This document shows positions 1 through 12,603 of a DNA stretch of 64,000 nt, in pieces. Every line of letters starts with the position of its first letter. Position 1 is the stretch's first letter. This DNA comes from Moringa oleifera (Eukaryota; Streptophyta; Magnoliopsida; Brassicales; Moringaceae). The stretch lies in contig JAJFZO010000742.1 in assembly GCA_021397835.1 (NCBI GenBank), positions 2,365,001 through 2,429,000 on the forward strand, in the 5' to 3' direction. The notes under the pieces were generated by a model. That model did no database searches and was not told the DNA's origin. It saw only the letters and a program-made list of their open reading frames with translations. Both the position numbers and the translations under genes were made by a program.

Positions 1-517
1 ATAAAAAAGCCAAGTCTAGCGTGGGAAATTCTTTCTCAGACTGATCTTTGACATCCTTCTCGTCAGAAACAAGATAGAATCATTACACTCCTAGCGTTTC
101 TCTCTGAAAGCCTTACTTTTCGAAAAGTCCCCAATTGCCTGATCTGTGCCTTTTACGTGGCTAGAAATATCTCTCCTTGAAATGCATCTTTTTGATTTGC
201 TTCCCTGCCATTCTCACCTTTGACTCCTCAGCCATTTTCATTTGTTCCTTCAAAGCGTGAATGCGACATTGTAACTCATGCTCTAAGGTATTACATTGAA
301 GATATAAAAACGAGGACCTAAACTCATAGCTGTAATAGATGCCATAAAAATCTCAACCATAAGAGTATCTATATCAGGGCTACGAAGCAAAGAAACCACA
401 AGATAATGGAGGCAAAGTTTAGAGGAGGGGCTAGGATCCCTTACACGTCTTCATTTAGATCGACTTTCACTCGCCTCAGAAAACTTTTTCAACATTGCTT
501 CCTTATGGGCCTTCAGC
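1..517 (-). other. Degenerate coiled-coil (gag-like) repeat remnant, left part
   Basis: Read on the minus strand, about 1-310 gives a broken frame rich in Lys, Glu and Gln, with stretches such as LEHELQCRIHALKEQMKMAEE followed by several stops. This looks like the coiled-coil gag-like proteins of plant retroelements, but I cannot assign a family. The sequence is interrupted by the hAT element that starts at 518 and appears to resume at 2714. No intact gene is visible. Confidence 0.3.
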
Positions 518-2705
518 TAGGGGTGAGTATTCAGTTAATTCGGTTCATTCGGTTTGAAAATTTTAAAAATCAAATTAACTGAATTTTTTTATAAATTAAC
601 CAAAACCAATCGAATTGAAAAGATAATCGAATTAACCGAACCGAATTTTTTTTAATCGGTTACCGAATAAACCAAAAATTTATTTAGGTTCAAATTTTAT
701 ATTTTTTAGTTTTAAACAATTTTAATCTTAACAATAATTTACAAATCAAATATATATGATATATCATTAACAATCTGTTCATATGGATGAAATATATAAT
801 TAAACTTTACTCTAACAACATTTTCATATATACTTACATGAAAATTGACATCTTTAATATATAAAAATTAAAATTTTTTATTCGTCAATAACAAATTTTA
901 GAATATAAAAACTTGAAATCATAAAAAAAAAAATTACATCAAAATACAACTAGTATATGATACATTAGTATTTAGCAAATTAACAATATCAAAAGGTACA
1001 TTTTATTGGAATTACAATCCTTATTTTTTCTATTTTGCCTTTAGTTCCTTAAAAAAGTTTTCTTCAACTAATCAAATGCTTGAAAAGTAAAAAAAAAAAA
1101 AAGTTTAAGAATGTCAAAAAAGAAATAAGTGCATTCTTATATATTGATATGACAAAAACTTACCCAAATGAAGCTCCTCCTTAATGAGTTGATGTGATAC
1201 TGCAAAAATATTATATGATAAGATTATATGCAAACAATATTTAGGCTTCATATATAACATCTTAATAACTAATATTTCTCTTTTGTGATAATTAATCAAT
1301 AAAGAAAAAAATCAAGAAATAAAAATCAATCCACCTCCAAAATCTCAACTATATAAGATATGAAACTAATAGTAATAAAAGAAATTACCTTAAAATAGCA
1401 ATACACTTTCACACTAATTAAACACTTTCCTCATAGTTGACATCTTTTAATTTTTGAAATAAATAACAATTAAAAGTAGTTAGTAATAATACTTTTCAAT
1501 AGTTAGATAAAATTCTAAAACATTTAATAGTAACACTACATTACACAAAAATTTATTTCAATAGTAATAGTCAATACTACTACCTTTCAAAATATGATTA
1601 TGAATTATTACAAAAAAAAAAACATAATTAACAACTTTAAATTATATCAAGAAAAGATTCAAAGAGAAAAATAAAGCAAAAAATAAATAAATTAAAAAAA
1701 TTAACTCTTTAATTTTCAACATTGGGATTGTTTTACCTTACATGTTATAGCTAATACATACCACATATATAAAGAAAAAGTGTTAATACATAGAACAAAT
1801 TTATAATACTTACCCAAATACAAAAAGAAAATCTATAAAAATGATCTAATTTTTAATTTTAAGTGTAATTGTTACAAATTAAGATTTAAAAAATTGAAAG
1901 ATTAAAGAGCAAGATAGTGCATGCTACTACTGAAATGATTAAAATTGAAAAGAAAGAAGATTTGATATAAGGGAATATCGAATGCGTATAGGTGGCGTGG
2001 GTGTGGCTACAATGCTGCTGATTCTCCAAGATAGATGGGCACAGTTGCACGGTGCACGAATTAGGTTATGGTTACGGCTTCTCAAGTTGAAAAAAAAAAA
2101 TGAAGAAGTGTGGCTGCGGTGTTACTATCAGGAGGATTCAAATTAGAGAGAAAAAAGATCAAGTCTAAGCGATTAAGCAATTTAATTGATTACCGAATAC
2201 GTGCGTGGTGTGGGTGCGACTGCGGTGTGGCTACGATGTTACTATCGAGAGGATTCAAATTGGAAAGAAAGAAGATCAAGCCTAAGCGATTGAGCAGTTT
2301 AATCGATTACTGAATACGTGTGTGGTGTGGGTGACTGCGACGATTTTGATTCTTGAAACTTTGAAAGATAGATAAGCATGGTGAGTCGGTGACGGATTAG
2401 GTTAGGGTTTCTCAAATTGAAAGAAAAGGAAGGAGATTGTTTTGCCTGATTACCTTTTAAATAGTAATTGAAAGAAAATAAATATTAATTATTTATTTAC
2501 TTAATAAAATTAATTAATTATTAAAATTAAAAATCAGTTTTTCGATTAATTCGATTTAAAAAAATTTAACTAAAATTAATCAAAAAAATCATAAAAAACT
2601 GATTTCTAAATTAATTTATAACCAAAAACCAAAAAAATCGAATTGAATTAACCGAAATTCGGTTTATCAATTTTTTCAGTTTTCACCCAATTTTGCTCAC
2701 CCTTA
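518..2705. mobile_element. hAT-superfamily transposon, non-autonomous
   Basis: The element starts TAGGGGTGAG and ends CTCACCCTTA, so the reverse complement of its right end is TAAGGGTGAG: near-perfect terminal inverted repeats of hAT type. It is flanked by an 8-bp direct repeat, CCTTCAGC, at 510-517 and 2706-2713, the length typical of hAT insertions. Subterminal DNA on both sides is rich in motifs such as TTCGGTT and AACCGAA in opposite orientation. The 2.2-kb interior has no open reading frame that looks like a transposase and holds a 117-bp internal duplication near its right end. The flanks rejoin into one repeat-like sequence, so this is a nested insertion. Confidence 0.85.
2110..2343. 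repeat. 117-bp tandem duplication inside the hAT element
   Basis: Two adjacent copies share a long diverged block; for example TTACTATC followed by a GAGGATTCAAATT-type run begins at 2122 and again at 2239, a period of 117 bp. Because 117 is divisible by three, one reading frame stays open through both copies and gives an apparent repeated peptide. I read that as a by-product and not as a gene. Confidence 0.75.
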
Positions 2706-2713
2706 CCTTCAGC

Positions 2714-4250
2714 TCAGTATCAGAAGCTCTAACCTTATTACCCCTTTCAACCCTTATCAAAAGAAAGCATTGCACTTGCTTAAGTGACAAACAGTAAGAT
2801 GATCGTAAGTAAAAGCAAGGACCAGCCACTTAACTACTCTTGGCTTCCCCAGTAGCAAGCGATCTCCCCATGACCTCCAAGGGACTAGCTTAGCATCCTC
2901 TCCATGACTAGGAATCGTAATGATGATTCTACCACTAGCACTCACCTCAACTCCAAGAAGCAAAGCCATGTAAGCCTGAGTTAATGGGGTAAATTAAATT
3001 GTTGAGTTAGTTTAGCCTAAATTCATTAATATATTCCTTTAAATTGAAAACTCCTAACTTGAGATTCATCAATCAATTCCACTAAGTAACATCTTCACCC
3101 TACACTAAAGGGACATTTTGCTTTGTAGTCCTAATAGTACGCCAAGGAGGCTACTTTTAATCTAAACCTGCCCATGAAGCATAAAAGAACTTTTCCTTTT
3201 AGTGTTTAATGGATGAGGCCTTCTTAAACAGAGCCCTTCCCTCGCTTCTAGGATACAGGCAATAACACCCCAGACCCATAAGGTGCTCTTAAATACTAAA
3301 CTGTCTATAAAAAACAAGAGAAAAGCTTAATGACATCAAGACTAACATAAAGCCCACAATCACTCGCTACGCATCTGGAACAAACTGGCTGGGGGCGATA
3401 TCCATAGCCTTGCACGCCCATCAGACAGAAGGATGCACCGGGAGTCTAAGTCTAGCGTCTAAATAATCTTCATAAAGGCATAACTTACCTGCCACTAGGA
3501 CACAGGCTGTATCTTCCGAAGAAGTAGCACAAAGCTCCATCCTATCTAGAATCCTAGGCCAACGTCTCAACCAGTCAACCCACTATTAAGATACAATATA
3601 TCGATATGTACTTCGCAAGGAAGTAAGGAATTTCACTTCCCCAGCTTGAGTCACTCACACTCATGATGAAATACAATGTACTATCTCAAAAAAATCACAA
3701 AGAAATTAAACCAAGAAGAGCCAGCACATATGAGGACTCACTTAAGGTAAGAGATCCGACAATGTGAGGTGGAGGTAATGCTATGAGAAACTGAGAAAAT
3801 GAAGAGGCAAGCTGCCTCTTAAATAAAACAACTCAAAAGGAATTCCTAAAAAGTTAAACTGGCGACAATACTCATTATGTTTATCTAGTGGACAGCCAAG
3901 AATGATAATTCCCGACGTTCCTTTGAACAACGCAATTTCCGCATTGCTCGAGCAAAAAAAATAAAATAAAATGAAGTGGCTCGACCAATGATCGCCTTCC
4001 TTTCCTTTGAATGGGTTGAACGCAATGGCCCTAAGAAATCAAAGACAATTTTGGCCCAAACAAGTCTGTGATGTTGGACAGGAAATATGGAAATTGTATT
4101 GGAGCCCGTCCCATAAAAAGAATCCATTCAAATTGGACCTCCAGCAAAGTTAAAACTGAACCAAGTAGCCGGATCCTCCATTGTGCATAGATCAAAGAGG
4201 GGAAACCCTTCATTTTGAGGTGTCTGCATATGACCACGTAGGTTGCTAGC
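2714..4250 (-). other. Degenerate repeat-derived coding remnants
   Basis: Short minus-strand frames survive at about 2757-2969, 3885-4127 and 4031-4237. The last two overlap in different frames and together give a plausible broken protein, with pieces such as MDSFYGTGSNTISIFPVQHH and VWAKIVFDFLGPLR. This resembles the decayed open frames of uncharacterised plant transposon proteins. No start, domain or splice model could be supported. Confidence 0.3.
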
Positions 4251-5285
4251 TGTCCTCTTAGAAATAAAACACTACGTTAAACTAAATTAATTCCATTTAC
4301 CAAAAAAAAAACAATGAATAAAGGAAAGATAATGATTAGATATTAATTTTTTTAAAAAAAAACCATCGATACCCAATTGCATGTAAATAAAAAGATAGAG
4401 GAAGAAAAGAAGGTGGATTATACCTCTGCAAATTTTCTTTTGTCCCGTCACTTGTTAGATTAATGTATCATGACATTCGTATTGTGACTTGTTATGTATA
4501 TATCGTGAAATTTGCATGCATAGGACTTATTTGATAACCTTATCTTGGGTTTGCATGGATGGTGAGTTGTTTGATAAATGCATAAATCATAATTTGTTTA
4601 ATGCACAAATTAAGATGGATTTTACATTTATCTTGACTTAAGATCATGATATTTATTAAGCATGCATCCGATTTATTGAGAATATATTGTGATTTTAGCT
4701 AATTATCAGGAGGAACATTCATTATGATTTAATTGGCACAGATCAAACTATTTGGTCTAGTTGTCCAGATTCATTGAACATACATCATTGACCTGTATCC
4801 AATTTTGTTTGTGGTAAACAAATTTTTATGCCTATTGATTGAGAAAGAATGACAAATAGCCGTATTCAGCCCCATAATAAGTCAACAAACATGTACACAT
4901 CAGTATAAAATAAAGGCCTAAGAATTGTCTAAACTTTATAAATAGGTCCAATCACAAGATAAATACGGTTTAGTTTAAGAGAAAGCCTTAATCACTTAGG
5001 TTGCAATATTCTATAAATCAGAAATTTCAAATATTTTTTTATTACATCAAATATAAATAATTTATTTAAGCATTTAATTTAGAATATAAGTTCTTTAATC
5101 TTTTTTTGAAAAAAAAGTAAGCATTCAATTTGACTAAGTTCTAACACCTAGAACAAAGGGACTTCCAAGAAAGACCCAAAAGGGTAAAAAGGACAAAAGC
5201 GGTGAACGAAAGAGGGAAAGCTTTGTCTTTCTCTTCGAGAAAAGGAAAAAGGAATTAACAAGGTGGAGTGGATCTGGACCGTTAA
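4251..5285. other. Intergenic, nothing recognised
   Basis: AT-rich non-coding sequence downstream (3' side) of the small membrane-protein gene. I saw no open frame with family resemblance, no tRNA fold and no repeat end. The last 150 bases probably contain the 3' untranslated region of that gene. Confidence 0.5.
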
Positions 5286-5561
5286 TCAAGGAGACCGACG
5301 CACCGATTTGATGTAGTCCTCGAGGGCTTCGATTTGCTCCTTTGAAGGCGGAGTCTCGTTGTTCTTGATGCCTCTGTGCACGTCGTACGTCGTCGATCCC
5401 AAGAACAGAACCCTATTTGTTCGTCAGTCAATAACACCGTTATTATGCTATGCAGAATTGCAGATTCAAAGCAAGAAAGACCTGAAGGAGAGGAAGAAAC
5501 AGTACCCGGAAGCAAAAAGTATTATTTGCCTTGGAAATATGTGTTTGCCCATGAACTTCAT
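5286..5561 (-). CDS. Small single-span membrane protein, 60 aa, two exons
   Basis: Exon 1 is 5506-5561 (18 codons plus two bases, donor GTACTG) and exon 2 is 5286-5412 (acceptor TAG, stop TGA). The spliced protein has 60 residues. A short basic N-terminus (MKFMGKHIFPRQ) precedes a hydrophobic stretch at about residues 13-25, then a polar tail with YDVHRGIKNNETPPSKEQIE. The layout (tiny N-out or N-in anchor, charged C-terminus with a helical end) recalls uncharacterised small plant organelle-membrane proteins; I do not know the function. The start is set by the ATG after a CT-rich leader (minus strand 5562-5660). A second in-frame ATG lies three codons later. An upstream in-frame ATG would add a low-complexity Ser/Pro leader and is less likely. 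The exon join preserves frame across a hydrophobic segment, which supports the model. Confidence 0.72.
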
Positions 5562-5699
5562 TTTCTCACTCGATTTCTCTCTCTTTGCTGTTGGACTTGT
5601 CAGACAAAATTCAATTGGTTCGGATGAGGAGAGGGGAGGAGAGAGTGAGAGGCACCTCAATTTAGGGACCATCGCTTTTGCGTGGTACCGAATCCGACC

Positions 5700-6660
5700 A
5701 AATTTTAATATATTAAATTTAAATAATATTTAAATTTAAATCAATTTAAATTTAAAATAATAGCCGAATCAAAAGAAATTAAAATTTTAATATTTTAAAT
5801 ACTTGTTATTTCAACTTGCTTATATGATTATATTAATGTATTAAAATAAAAATATTTTTATATATTTTAAAATTTTTTATTAAAATTTAAATATAAATAT
5901 TGTAAAGTAATAAAATTTTAAAAATTAAATTTTATTATAATTTTAAATTATAAAATATAGTTATTTAAAAACAAAGAAGTTGAAAAAAATAAAGATAATT
6001 CAAAGTTTCCTTTTTATTATCATTTAATAAAATTTTTCAAAAATAATATTTTTGAACTTCTAAAAAATTATTAAAAATTGAAAAAAAAAATCAAATGAGG
6101 CCCATTCCAAAGTGGAGCCTTTGACAATTGGCTCCATTGCCTTGCTCTTAAATCTACCCCTGCCATCATGAATATTTGATAACTACAATATATAATGAGA
6201 TGTAATATAAAATATAAAACTTATAATAATAAATATGATGTAGAATAAAATCATATAAAATAAAAATCATATTAATAAAATATCAAATAACTTAAAAATT
6301 TATAATGATGAGTTGTGATATAAAATAGAAAATTCATAATAATAAAATAATAAAATGCAATGAAAAGTATGAAATAGATGATAATAATAATATACAATGA
6401 TAAAATATGATATAAAGTAAAAATATGTAATAATTAATAAAATATGATATAAAATAAAAAATTATAATACAACATAATAAAAAATAAAAAATCCCTAATA
6501 AAAAATAAAAATATTCGTAACAATATAATTTGATGTGTCAAGTAAAACAAGTGATGTAAAGTAAAATAAAATATAAAATAATAAAATATGATATGAAATA
6601 ACGTAATAGATAAGATAAAATCTCTAATAATAATTAAACATTCTCTATTTAAAAAAAAAA
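5700..6660. repeat. AT-rich low-complexity tract
   Basis: Almost pure A/T. 5700-5760 is built from ATTTAAATT-type palindromes. 6170-6650 is a loose array of units like AATATGATATAAAATAAAAA. This lies upstream of the small membrane-protein gene (which reads leftward) and may include its promoter, but no clear TATA or other element can be singled out in such a background. Confidence 0.6.
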
Positions 6661-7026
6661 AACCTTAATCAACCAAAAAGGTATGGAAACATTGCATTAC
6701 ATAATTTTATTAATAAAAGTCTTTTAATTTGCTATCCTAATATCGGAATTGATCTTCAATATTAAAACTGACGTAAGCTCTAAGTCATTTTTTTATTATT
6801 ATTATTGCAACGACATTTCAAGAGGAACATGTTAGTAGAAGTTTTTTTATACAAATAAATTAAAATTTAGAAAAATTATATAATTATTGTAAACATAATA
6901 ATTAAAAAAATATAAATTTTACATAATAAATAAATAAATAATTTTATCATCAAATTATTTTCAAGTTGATGGACATCTAATAGACTTAAATCATCAAGGT
7001 GGAAGAGGAATAAAGGTGACATTAGT

Positions 7027-7231
7027 TGGGTCACTACCCACTTTGTGGGTACTTGGTGTTCTTGTGCCCAGAAAGTCCAACACCCAAATGGGTTCCACAA
7101 CATATTCATCACAAACTTAGAGTGACCCATTCATTTGCCCATTTTGTGGGTACTTGGTGTTCTTGTGCCCACAAAGTCCAACACCCAAATGGGTTCCACA
7201 GCATTTTCATCACAAATTTAGAGTGACCCAT
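7027..7231. repeat. 101-bp direct duplication with inverted ends
   Basis: A block with GTGGGTACTTGGTGTTCTTG begins at 7045 and again at 7146, a 101-bp period with few differences. The pair is bounded by TGGGTCACT at the left (7027) and AGTGACCCA at the right, an exact 9-bp inverted repeat, and the first copy also ends in AGTGACCCA. A small fold-back or MITE-like element that duplicated internally would explain this. I could not find a convincing target-site duplication. Confidence 0.6.
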
Positions 7232-10200
7232 TGAAATTCCCGTTTTAGCAAAATTGACTCTATTTTCGTAAAATCCAAAAAATAAGAAATTAAATAATTA
7301 AATTATACAAGTATGCCTAACACCCGTATATATTAAGCTACTTTTCTTACGCTTAGTCAATATTAGACAACTTCTACACGAAATCTTCCATGTGATTCCT
7401 TCTGCCTGGCAAATTGAATTAGAGTAAGTTGGGAAGCTTGTGTGTTGGCATAATCCAACTTTGAATTTGCCATCAAGTAAGGTTTGATTCTTAACCCTCA
7501 AGATAATATGAAAAAGGGGAGAAAAAAAAAAAAAGAAGAAGAAGAGCTATTTGTATGAATAATGATTGTGAAGAAATAACTTAGTGGTGTATCATTTCAA
7601 TTATGGTGACGATGAAGCTGCCTTGAAACTTCTCCTACTGCTTGATGTTGAAAGTTAATTTAGGAGCTTGCGATTTTATTTCTCATATTATTATTTTTAG
7701 TGATAAAAGAATTAATTTATATTTATTATATTATTTCAGATATATATATGTTTATATTGTTTTTTAATTATAAAAATATTTTATGAGCAAAATTAAGTGT
7801 ATTGATGATTATGGATAGAGCAATAAACAAAAAAACAGATTCACCTAGGGTAGATGGAAATTGAGGCATAATTTGGAGTTTGCTCTAAAGAATTGAGAAT
7901 CACACTCTAATCAATTATTTAGCTCTCCATTTGGAAAACAATTGGTATCTCTTGGAAAGAGAATTCCACTAAACTTATAAATTTAAATTATAAAATTATA
8001 ATAATTTGATAATTTTTATGAAAATCATTTGAATTTTAATTTAGTTGTAAGTTTAATATTTAAACTTAAAATTATTAAGTTTCGAACTAATAATACTTTA
8101 TAATCCAAATTTAAAAGTTAATGGTCAAGTTAATACAAAATGTTTGCTACTATATATAGATAATTCTTTTAAAAAATAAAATTGACATTGAGCACGAATT
8201 TAAGAACAATTGAGCTTTGTTTATGATATTTGAGTTTGATTTTCGTTTTTGGTGTTTGATCTTAATTAGGTTTTAAATTAAAGCAAAGAATAAACATTAA
8301 AAACCATGGATTGTAAGAAATAACAGCAATTAAAATTTCTTTTTTTTTTATACAAGAAATGAATTCTTTTTTCAATTTTCTTAATTTGTAAGATTATACA
8401 CAAATGTTATTAAATTGTCAATTCTCTTTTTAATTACTTTTCAAAGAATATTTTACAATTTTAATATATGTACAAGAGAAATTAAGATTTTATGCATTGT
8501 TTAGTAATGGATTTTAAATATTATAAAATATTAAGAACTTGATTTTTACATCATTATTCATCATTCTAAATTTTGTGATTTTAATTATAATTTCACATAA
8601 TATTTCTCACTAATTTCAATTCAAATGTTAAACAAAATTATTAACTTAATTAGATGCAAATTTGGTCAAAGCTCTTTATTTTACAAGAATAAAATATTTA
8701 TTTTTATTTTTAATTAATTTTAAACTATTTTTTACTGTGAAATAAGCATGTTATTTTTTTTGACAAGTTGTATTATTTTTAAACATAAGTAAAACTTAAA
8801 ATCAAAGTTTGAGATTTTTTTTTTAAAAAATAAAAGTTGACTATTGACTTAAGATGATAATTATACTTATAACACAATTTACAAAAATTAAAAAAATAAA
8901 AAAGAATGTGGGTATTATTAAAATCTAACTAACAAGATGTGATTGATAGGCAATTGCTTATTTTCATGTACTATTTATTTTAAATATTTTAAATATTTCA
9001 ATTTTGTTTTGGTCAGTCACTATTGCACAATGTTGTACTTTGGTACAGCAGTCTGGGGCTTGTGTACTACTGCCTAAAAGAAGGGCAAGTGGCTTTTGTC
9101 ATAATTTGTGCTGACAGAGAGTGGAATTAAGTGGGCAACCAATCCAATGACAAGAAGTGACAACAAAATGGAAAATGAGGGTTCAGCAGAAACTCCATAG
9201 TTCTGTTGTTTAGGTAAATTAGGAAAGTTGCTCAACCAAACATCCACATTGTGGCAAATTAGTCACCTATTTTGTTTTGATCCAATAAAGATAATGCTAA
9301 TACTGCTGCATTAGTTCTTCCACCTATTATAAATTGCTTGTCCTCCACTAACCTCCATAATTTTATAATATTAATTTAATTAAATTATATATTAATTAAA
9401 CATTAAATTAAATATGAGACCAGTGCTAAAATTTAATTAATTTACTATGATATTGGTGTGCTCAAATTTTTGTTAATAGTTTATTAAGATTAGAAAAACT
9501 ATGGTTTTTTTCCGTAGATATATCAATTACCTGTAAATAGACAAATTGCTTTAAATTTGGAGAATTTTTTTCAAGCTTTTATAAACTAGTTTTTTTATAA
9601 AAATATTTATTTCTATTAATTATAAAATTTTTGAACAAATAAAAGTTTAAATAATAATTTTATTTATAAAATTATTATTTTGCATGTATTAATTTTTTTT
9701 TTATTTTTATGGTAACTAACAACTTTACATGGAATTATATTTTTACATTAAATCATATTATGAAACTATATCTTACCATGAAATACGTTATATGAAATTA
9801 TATCTTTATAGTATCGATATATCGACTTATATTTAGTAGTAGTATTTTACACAAACTAACAATTTTGCATAAAGTTTATAAATAAAATTACACAAAACTT
9901 ATTGAAAAGATTATACGAAACTTAACATTTGAAAATTACGTGAAATTTATTATATCAAAATTATATAAAATATGCAAAATTTTTTTTATAGAACTTAACA
10001 TTTGAAAGTTATAAAGAACTTATTTTATTAAGGTCGCATAGAGCTTATATTATCAATTAATATAATAAACTTTACACCAATTTTATGATAAAAGATTGCA
10101 TGAAAATTTAACAATTTTTTTTTCTAAATTGTGAGATTCCATTAAAAAAATAAAAGAAGGATGAAAGATGAGAGAAGAAAGAAGGAAAAAAAAGAGAGAA

Positions 10201-10500
10201 AAAATAATTAAAAAAAGTTGTTTGCTTAACTAATTTTCACCTAATTTTTTTGAAAAACAGATGTATCACGAATTTCAAAATACAAAAAATTTAATTAAAA
10301 GGGTTTTTAAAAATTAAAAAATATTTAACAAACAAAAAAAACCCGTTCAAAAAAAAAGAAGAAGGGACTTTGGTAAAGTTATATTAGCGACACCGTTTCT
10401 CCATATTTCTCAAAATTCACGATAATCAAATAGGTTAAAAAAATAAATCGGTAAAAAGAGAAAATTTGAGTTGACTTTTGGCAAAATCCTAAATAATCTT
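7232..10500. other. Intergenic, no gene recognised
   Basis: Mostly AT-rich. A less AT-rich island at about 9000-9360 has no usable open frame, no tRNA fold and no recognised repeat end. The last few hundred bases lead into the promoter of the copper chaperone gene. Confidence 0.5.
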
Positions 10501-10587
10501 TACAGTGAATTTACCAAAACGCCATTCACTGAAACTTTGATTAAAGTGAGTGTACAGCCACCGGGGAATAGAAAATCAAGTCGTCTT

Positions 10588-10641
10588 CACGTGACAGCAA
10601 AGATTGGGCCCCACAGAGCAGTCCCAACTTCGCGTTATAAG
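10588..10641 (+). promoter_or_regulatory. Putative promoter elements of the copper chaperone gene
   Basis: A perfect G-box CACGTG (10588-10593, context CACGTGAC, also an ABRE-like core) is followed by GGCCCCAC (10607-10614), which fits the TCP-factor consensus GGNCCCAC, and by TTATAAG (10635-10641), a possible TATA box about 125 bases before the start codon. The sites are seen directly; their use is inferred from position. Confidence 0.45.
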
Positions 10642-10762
10642 ACCGCGACCAAATGCGCTTCTAAAGTCCTATCGTAAAGACAAGAATTCCCCCGTAAACA
10701 GAAAGCGGAGAAGTCCCCGGTTCTTCTTTGTTTTTGTTCATTTCATATCTATAGAGAGAGCC

Positions 10763-12603
10763 ATGTCTCAGGTACTTGAAGAAAACATCCCATCCCTTTT
10801 AATTATATATCTTTATACCCATTGCTTAGAGATCTCTGGTTCTTCAATTTTGCGTTTCTAATCATGAGGTTTGCTTTGTTTATGATGTCTGGGTTGTTCT
10901 TCTGAACTTGGGATTTTCTCTCTGTTTTTCAATATAGTTACATGTGGGTTCAGTGAAATATGTTACGGACCGTTTCGGTTGAATATGTTGGTGTTCATCT
11001 GATTTTGGATTGTACGACGAAGCCCTGGTCATTTAGAATTTAAGTGGTTGCATGTGGGGTTGGAAGTGTTGATTATCTCGATGTTTTTAATTGTACTTTC
11101 TCCATTAATTCATGAAAATATGTTGAATTGGTACGATTTCTGTGGAAATATCTCAAAAGAGATTTAGAAATGAATGGTTGACCCTTTTTTCTGGAAGAAT
11201 TGTTTTCATGGGATTATGATGCAGTAGCCTTTGATTCATTTGGAAAGAAAAGTGAAGTAAAAGATTTAGTTAATGATTGTTATCTTATTATGTATGTGTT
11301 GTAATTTTGCCAGTTTCATGCTATGGGTGTGTGAATAATTTTTTTTCACTGGTTTGAACCTTACATCAGATTTTCTGTGTTCAATGCAGACTGTTGTCCT
11401 TAAGGTTGGTTTGTCATGTCAAGGCTGCGTCGGCGCAGTCCAAAGAGTTTTGGGCAAAATGGAAGGTTTGTTGTAGCCCTTGAACCAATTGTTTTACTTT
11501 ATGTTTGTTATGTACTCAGCTTGTGGAAGTAGTTGATTGTATGAAACTGAGTTTAATAGCTTTGCATTGTCTGCTTTATATCATCTCAAGATGCTCTTTG
11601 CTAATTCATAAATGTTTGATCCCGAAATTTTGATGTGGTTTGTATTTTGGAGTGTTTTACCTTTCTGGGATCATTTTCCAGCAAAGAGATCTGGATATTT
11701 GGATAGACCGTTTTTGTGTTTTTACCGGTTGTTGTTGAATTATCCATTGATTTTTAAGTAAGTTTTCTTAAGGTTGCAGTATGTGTGATAGTTTTGAAAA
11801 ATTATTTCCTCCATTCTGGTTCGTTGGGTGTTTGCTTCACATGTATAATTAACATTTTGTGAAACAAATAAATCAGAACTATCAGAATTTCTGTAATGGC
11901 AAATTCGTTTTGGCTGATTCATAATATTTGTGGCTGTAATTGCTTTGAATGACTATTGAGACCTATTGGAAAAGTCTGCATCTTGTACTGATTTAGAAGG
12001 ACCTGGATTTGTGAGAAATCCCAATCACATAATGGAAGATTATTTCTAAACATTTAAAGTATAAGCTTAGACCTCTCAGTTGAAGGAATAGGGTTCATGT
12101 AGTTTACTGCAGCTAGTTTGGCTTGATGCTTAGAGTTTAGAGCTTTCTGGAAAGTGTGTTTTTTCTATTATGCCTTTCTTTAGGAACAATTTTGCACATT
12201 GAAAACTTGTAAAACAAAATATGGTGAAGGCTTGTATCAGACTTGCATTTCTTTGCATGTAGTTTGGAATTCTTTGTTCTCTTTGTGGTTCTCAGTTTCC
12301 CCAGGTTGTCGGTACCTGATTTGGGCAGTTGTTTCTTATTGGATAGTCTGGGTGATAATTGTTATTGATATATTTTTTTCTCCATTATTATCATCAGGAG
12401 TGGAATCATTTGACATTGATTTGAAGGAGCAGAAGGTTACAGTTAAAGGCAATGTTGCGCCTGAAGCGGTTCTGCAGACTGTGTCTAAGACTGGAAAGAA
12501 AACTGAATTCTGGCCAGTAGAAGCACCAGAGGCTGAAGCAAAGCCTGCAGAAGCACCGGCAGAAGCTGAAGCAAAGCCTGCTGAAGCTGTGGCTGCTGCT
12601 TAA
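10763..12603 (+). CDS. CCH: Copper chaperone, CCH/ATX1 type, 96 aa, three exons
   Basis: Exons are 10763-10771, 11390-11465 and 12398-12603, all with GT-AG introns. The tiny first exon encodes only MSQ. The protein is a single heavy-metal-associated domain (about residues 1-68) with the copper site at residues 10-15, then a plant-type tail rich in Ala, Glu, Pro and Lys (about 69-96). ATX1-type chaperones carry Cu(I) from the cytosol to P-type ATPases such as RAN1; the tail marks the plant CCH branch, where it has been linked to movement between cells. The expected MxCxxC site reads L-S-C-Q-G-C: both cysteines remain but the Met before them is Leu (codon TTG, 11411-11413). The conserved [16 protein letters not shown] and [10 protein letters not shown] blocks confirm the family. 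The tail contains a short duplicated EAEAKPAEA unit. Confidence 0.93.

Noticed and set aside
2110..2313. Open frame encoding a repeated Lys/Arg-rich peptide
   Set aside because: It arises from a 117-bp tandem duplication in a transposon interior; the period being divisible by three keeps the frame open.
5359..5733. 124-codon plus-strand frame across the small membrane-protein gene
   Set aside because: It is antisense to the supported two-exon gene and has no family resemblance.
10604..10861. Plus-strand frame covering the copper chaperone start
   Set aside because: Runs from the promoter through the true ATG into intron 1 in another frame.
12199..12603. 134-codon frame ending with the copper chaperone C-terminus
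   Set aside because: Its first 66 codons are intron 2; the acceptor at 12396-12397 starts the real exon.
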